From positions 8,618,001 to 8,682,000 of the forward strand of contig OZ234501.1 of NCBI GenBank assembly GCA_965153455.1: a stretch of DNA of 64,000 bases, read 5' to 3'. This DNA is from Sphagnum compactum. Its lineage: Eukaryota > Bryophyta > Sphagnopsida > Sphagnales. The position numbers and the translations under genes are program-made. Positions 59,591-64,000 of this stretch are shown here, piece after piece; the stretch's first letter is position 1; each line of letters starts with the position of its first letter. The notes beneath the pieces were generated by a model. It searched no databases and was not told the DNA's origin. It saw nothing but the letters and a program-made list of their open reading frames with translations.

Positions 59591-61129
59591 ACTAAAAAAA
59601 CACAAATTTGTGATAAGTAAATTAGAAAATAGGTGATGCCTTATGAGATTGTCCTTTTGAACTACATGAGGGCATCAAATGTGATATGTTGAAGTTTTTG
59701 AAAGTTTCAAAAATTGTATCAACCTTTTTTAAGACCTATTTTCAATCTATTTTGCAAAATTTGCAAGTTTGTCCAATTGTGAAAAAGTAGATTGAAAGTA
59801 GGTCAAAAAAATTTAATTTGGAAATTTCACTCATATGTTGCATTTTGAAAGGGTTTGGGGCATGATTTAATGAATTAAGCACATGCAATGCATTTTAGTA
59901 TCATATCAAAAAACATGTTTTGGATGCCAAATCTAAGTGTATGGAAAACTTTTTAAGGGGCTAAAATTCAACTTTCAAAAAATGTGTATCAAGGTGCATA
60001 ATTGCTCAAACATTAGTAACATATCATTTGAATAGTTTGATTTGGAAAATGTGCAATATCTGTCAGAGTAATAAACTTGTAGTAAATAAACAAATTAATG
60101 AAAGTAATAACAGACATTAAGAATGATAATAGATGGTTTATTTAATGTGATAAGCACCTCCCAAAATTTATGGCATGATTAAAATGCTTAAAATGCAAAA
60201 GATTTCAAATATATTTTTACTTGTTGGTAGGGATGAACAATTGGCATACTTTACTATGCTTACACCCTTGCATCATGAGTATTGGACACATATTGACTAT
60301 ATCTAGAATTAAGTACCTAAGCAACAACATAATAAAACAAATGCGTACCTCCAATAACTTACAATCACATAATATACTTTTGGATTGAATTAGTCCAACT
60401 TCCTCAATCAAACACAACAAGATTTTGTAGAATTTGGGTAAGTGTCAGAGTTACCACATATAGCCCAAGATGTATACCCCAAATTATTTTGAGCTAGCAC
60501 TTTGTATCTTATTGTGCTTTAGTGGATCATTGAAGTTCCCGATTACAATATTAAAGGATTGTAGATGTTTAGTCATAACTCTAGTTATTCATTCAATGCT
60601 TCTCTTTCCAATACACCCGCTACCTGGTTTTGAGGAATGTCCACACCAAAGAGAGGAAATATTATACATTGTCTCAATATTAGGTGTAAAGAACTAAAAG
60701 GAGCATGGCTTTTAAAGCTAAAAAAACAAAAGAATAAAGGTTCCAAATTAGGACCACAAACCTCCAAGGAACCTAATGCAAACAAGTGATGTACTATCAT
60801 GAGGATAAAGTTGGACACTCTGAGCAAAAAATGAGAGAATGCATTGCAGTTGAGGTCATTGTGTGGTTTCTTAGGTTACAGTGGAGTTACCCAACCTCAC
60901 TGCTTGGAAAGAAACATGCAAACAAATCACATTATCTATACATGAATCTAGAAACCTAATGCAAATAGGTGATATAAGGAATGGGAGCATACTAGTGGCC
61001 TCTAGATCAACAACTAACAAATCAAGCTTCAAGCATAAGAAGCCATCACAAAAACAAAACATTAATGACATAAAACAAAGGTACTCCATGATCAATAGAC
61101 CATTCAGAAGTGGCTTGATTTCATTCATT
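59591..61129. other. AT-rich intergenic DNA with one half of a direct repeat
   Basis: The segment 60355-60455 (cacataatatacttttggat, then tcaaacacaacaa) recurs at about 61363-61460, about 1 kb downstream. Otherwise the stretch holds only short frames without recognised motifs. Confidence 0.45.
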
Positions 61130-61850
61130 TTACACTCTAAAACCTAGCTTGTAATGAACATTAACTTGTTTACATAGTACTATAAACAATTGCTACTCTA
61201 CTTTTTATAGTAGGCTTGTTTAAACACTCTACATGCTCTATTGTTTACACTTTATATGTAATAAGCTAATGTTTAAAACAAGCTTAAAGGAATGACCAAA
61301 ATGAACCAGAAGCTCATCTCTAGGGGACATTCAATGGCAACCACACCTTTTGAAAACAATTGCAAATCACATAATATACTTTTGGATTGAAATAGTCCAA
61401 ATTCCTTAGTCAAACACAACAAAATTGCAAGACTTTGGTAGTTGTTAGAGCTATTACGTAACAAATTTAAAAATGTACTCATGATCCTCCAAAGCTTACA
61501 TGAATAAGCCCTAAGTAAACCATCAATTCCATAAAAGCCCACACCGTGAAAGCCCACACTGTGGTCAACAAATCAGATGTAACATATTGAATTACAATAT
61601 TGCGACATAGAAGTTGAAATATAGCTTTGTTTACACTCTAAAACCTAGCTTGTTTAAATAGTACAATGTCAACAGTAGTTATTATATTGTTTACAATAGG
61701 CTTGTTTAAATACTTTACATTCTGTTGTTTACACTTTATAGTTGTAATAAACTATTATTTAAACAATAGTAATTGACTAAAATGAACTAGAAACTCATCT
61801 TCAAAGGACATTCAATTTGGCAACCACACCCTTTGAAAACAATTGCAACT
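61130..61850. repeat. Direct repeat of about 230 bp, two copies
   Basis: Copy 1 (about 61130-61365) and copy 2 (about 61625-61850) share 'tttacactctaaaacctagc', 'ataggcttgtttaaa.act', 'tgtttacactttata', 'aaaatgaac.agaa.ctcat' and 'ggcaaccacacc.tttgaaa' in the same order, at roughly 85% identity by eye. A third segment (61363-61460), repeated from 60355, lies between them. They may be LTRs or tandem units of a decayed element; no TG...CA ends were found. Confidence 0.6.
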
Positions 61851-62589
61851 CCAAACATATGCATATACCTTAAACTGGGTCAATATGCAAATTACATGTA
61901 AATTAATACACTTATGTTGACATCTTGCAAATGTAATTTTGGGTCAATCTGGCATATTTATTGTAATTTATAGATGGATTAAGTAGCAGAAAAAACATCA
62001 CATGACCTTTGTCCTTACAAAGCTTACTTGGATTAGTTCATATAATCAACTTCTTTACATAACTGTTGATTTTTCAACACCAAAAAAACATAAATTAAAC
62101 TATACTATTGCATAGAAGTATATAGTAATGAAATGCAGTAGACTGTTATTGGGTTCAAGATTGACCCAAGTGCTTTTTACTCAAGACACATGATTGAATA
62201 TGGACTTATTATGAACCATAGTGCAAAGACATGAAGCAAACTAAGTTCTGCATATGACACATTATGCAAAAATTAGGTCTTTAATAAAAGTCCATGAAGA
62301 CATGGAGCAAATTAGGTTGCATTTTGCTTAACAACATGTACTGGAAGAAAACTTCAACTAAGAAAAATGTCTTATGTTGGGACATATAAACTAGTTACAT
62401 CACTCTCCCTACAAACACTACCTAGCTGCATATATGACATGGACCATGGACATAACAATAACAAAGTGTAAGATCAACTTGTAAAAATGTAGTTGAAAAA
62501 ACCCAAGACGACCTTCTAGACTTTCGATCGCATGACCAAACAAAGAAAAATGTTGAGCAAGTAACCTTGTAAACAACAACACACCTGGT

Positions 62590-63285
62590 GTGTAGTTGTC
62601 ATCTATTTTCATCTTTGCTGACACTTCTTCCATTCCTACAAATTTGGCATTCTCCTTACCCTCCTTACCTTCTATGCCCTTTGTGTTGCTTACGATTCCA
62701 AGCAACATCTTGCTATGTCATAGTGACTCATTTGGTTCAGGTAAGAATGACTGTAAGTGTCAACTTCTTTGGATAATGAAAGATTAGTGCCTATGTGGTC
62801 AAACATAATGAACACACTTGTGATAAAAACAACAAACAGTGACCTTGAAAATCTAGTAGTATATATACATGTTATCTTGCATATTGGTATAATTTTCAAG
62901 GAAAGATACATCAACTAGGTCACTACTGACAACAATGACATTCCTCCTACATATGCTGAAATCCCCATAATGGGAAATTTGAACAAACAACATCTTCGCA
63001 TTATGGATCTTAAGAGATTTGCAGGATCCTCACTGTCCATTTGAAAAAATGGTAGAAATTAGAAGATCAAGGTGGCATTATGGTTTAGGATAACTTACAA
63101 TTGTTTTGTTGTTTCTTTGAGAAGTTTCTTCAAGTATGCAATGGAAGCCACATGTGCATCCCTGGCAAGTTTGTACTCTCCCTTCTCCTTTACCACAACA
63201 TGTGCATTGTTGTGGTCTTCATCTTCACAAAGATCTACATCTTCCATATTCTCCATCCTCTACAAACTGCAATAGAATACTAATT
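62590..63285 (-). CDS. Two possible exons of an unrecognised gene or transposon ORF
   Basis: Exon-like segment 1 on the - strand starts after a 'ttgcag' acceptor near 63270, reads MENMEDVDLCEDEDHNNAHV, VVKEKGEYKLARDAHVASIA and YLKKLLKETTKQ, and ends at a perfect GTAAGT donor near 63100. Segment 2 (about 62705-62588) reads SNTKGIEGKEGKENAKFVGM, EEVSAKMKIDDNYTP and ends at CAG before GTGTTG. Both are charged and protein-like, unlike their surroundings. No further exons, start, stop or family could be assigned. They may be part of the same transposon as 57660-59590. The coding call is tentative. Confidence 0.3.
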
Positions 63286-64000
63286 TGTCAAATGCAATGG
63301 GATTCTTTGCAAATAGTAATTAAGTACTGACAAACACATGATGAAGACAAGAAATGAGCAGGAACATAACAAAAGTAAATATGCCCTTGAAACATAATCA
63401 TTTAACTTTTATAACCTTGACCTAAAATTAAAGATGATGATTTTCATTCATTGGTTACAACAATGTTATGCTCCAACGATCTTGTGGTGACCTAAGTTAT
63501 TGAAGCAAGGAAAGGCCAAAACTTATCTAACATGCATTTCCAAATGCAAAATATCTATTCCTTCATGCTTATTAGTATGGAGAGCTTTTCCAAGGAACAT
63601 TTTCATGCAATGACAATCAAATGAGGAGCTTGCAACAATGAAAATTGAATGAGGAGCTTACAGTCAACTTCAAAATGCATCAATGCATTTAGCTTTGGTA
63701 AGTGACTATCTAGGACTCTTCTTGTGCATTTCTATTCGATTGCCCATGGGCCTTTTATTTTAATTTATTAGTTCTTCAAGTTTTGACCTATTTCAAGTGA
63801 GACAATGGAAGCTTTTAGGATATTAGTTGTAATAATATAGCCATAGGCATAAGGTCCCATGAAGCACATTGTATTTTCAAGCCCAACACTTGGTGCAAGA
63901 AATCTATTGGGTTGCTACTTGATCTACAATGGGGTTAAAATGTCATTATGTAAATATCACATGTGTGACATGATAATCTAACATTAGAAATGAGTAGAAT
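63286..64000. other. Intergenic DNA at the right edge, nothing recognised
   Basis: No frame, repeat or RNA could be supported in the last 700 bases. Exons upstream of the possible - strand gene might lie here or outside the window. Confidence 0.35.

Overview
This window is nuclear DNA from a land plant. The genes are interrupted by short GT-AG introns, encode plant-type proteins, and sit in AT-rich DNA filled with decayed Ty1/copia and CACTA-type transposon remains, foldback elements and simple repeats. The best guess is a plant with a large, repeat-rich genome, such as a fern, lycophyte or gymnosperm. The sequence alone does not settle the lineage. There are no bacterial operons, CRISPR arrays or phage genes.

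Gene-rich part (about 2.5-25.8 kb). Four genes could be rebuilt exon by exon, and all splice phases agree. (1) A + strand homocysteine S-methyltransferase, 7 exons, 3739-8340, 350 aa. (2) A + strand HUA1-like CCCH zinc-finger RNA-binding protein, 10 exons, 13167-16987, 435 aa, with five fingers. (3) A + strand p24/emp24-family cargo receptor, 4 exons, 20441-21568, 226 aa, with an unusual C-terminal tail. (4) A - strand plastid-targeted, probably thylakoid-lumen protein of unknown function, 5 exons, 24920-22526, 227 aa, convergent with the p24 gene. A frameshifted F-box/kelch-like pseudogene lies at about 18840-19620. A - strand reading frame at 25234-25839 is built on a degenerate minisatellite and could be a coiled-coil membrane protein. 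GC-richer, CpG-containing leaders mark the gene starts near 2.5, 12-13.1 and 24.6-25.2 kb. The genes are housekeeping or regulatory loci with no evident shared pathway.

Repeat-rich part (about 26-64 kb). It holds a truncated U6 snRNA-like insertion between 14-bp direct repeats (26220-26277), one decayed Ty1/copia element (about 27.2-31.8 kb), a 42-bp AT-rich tandem array (32.2 kb), several foldback/MITE-like elements (33.2, 40.3 and 46.0 kb), and dispersed non-coding repeat families with copies at 1, 41, 47 and 51 kb and at 11.7 and 46.2 kb. It also holds a 62-bp perfect tandem duplication (49.9 kb), a complex array (50.1-51.4 kb), a CACTA/Ptta-type transposase relic on the - strand (57.7-59.6 kb), and direct repeats plus two possible exons near 61-63.3 kb. 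A copia gag fragment lies at the left edge.

No clear new biological system was found. The most unusual items are the U6-like retro-insertion, the HUA1-like protein without its second finger, the p24 protein without a recognisable sorting tail, and the minisatellite-encoded coiled-coil ORF. Exon boundaries come from reading frame, splice consensus and remembered family alignments; no database search was run.
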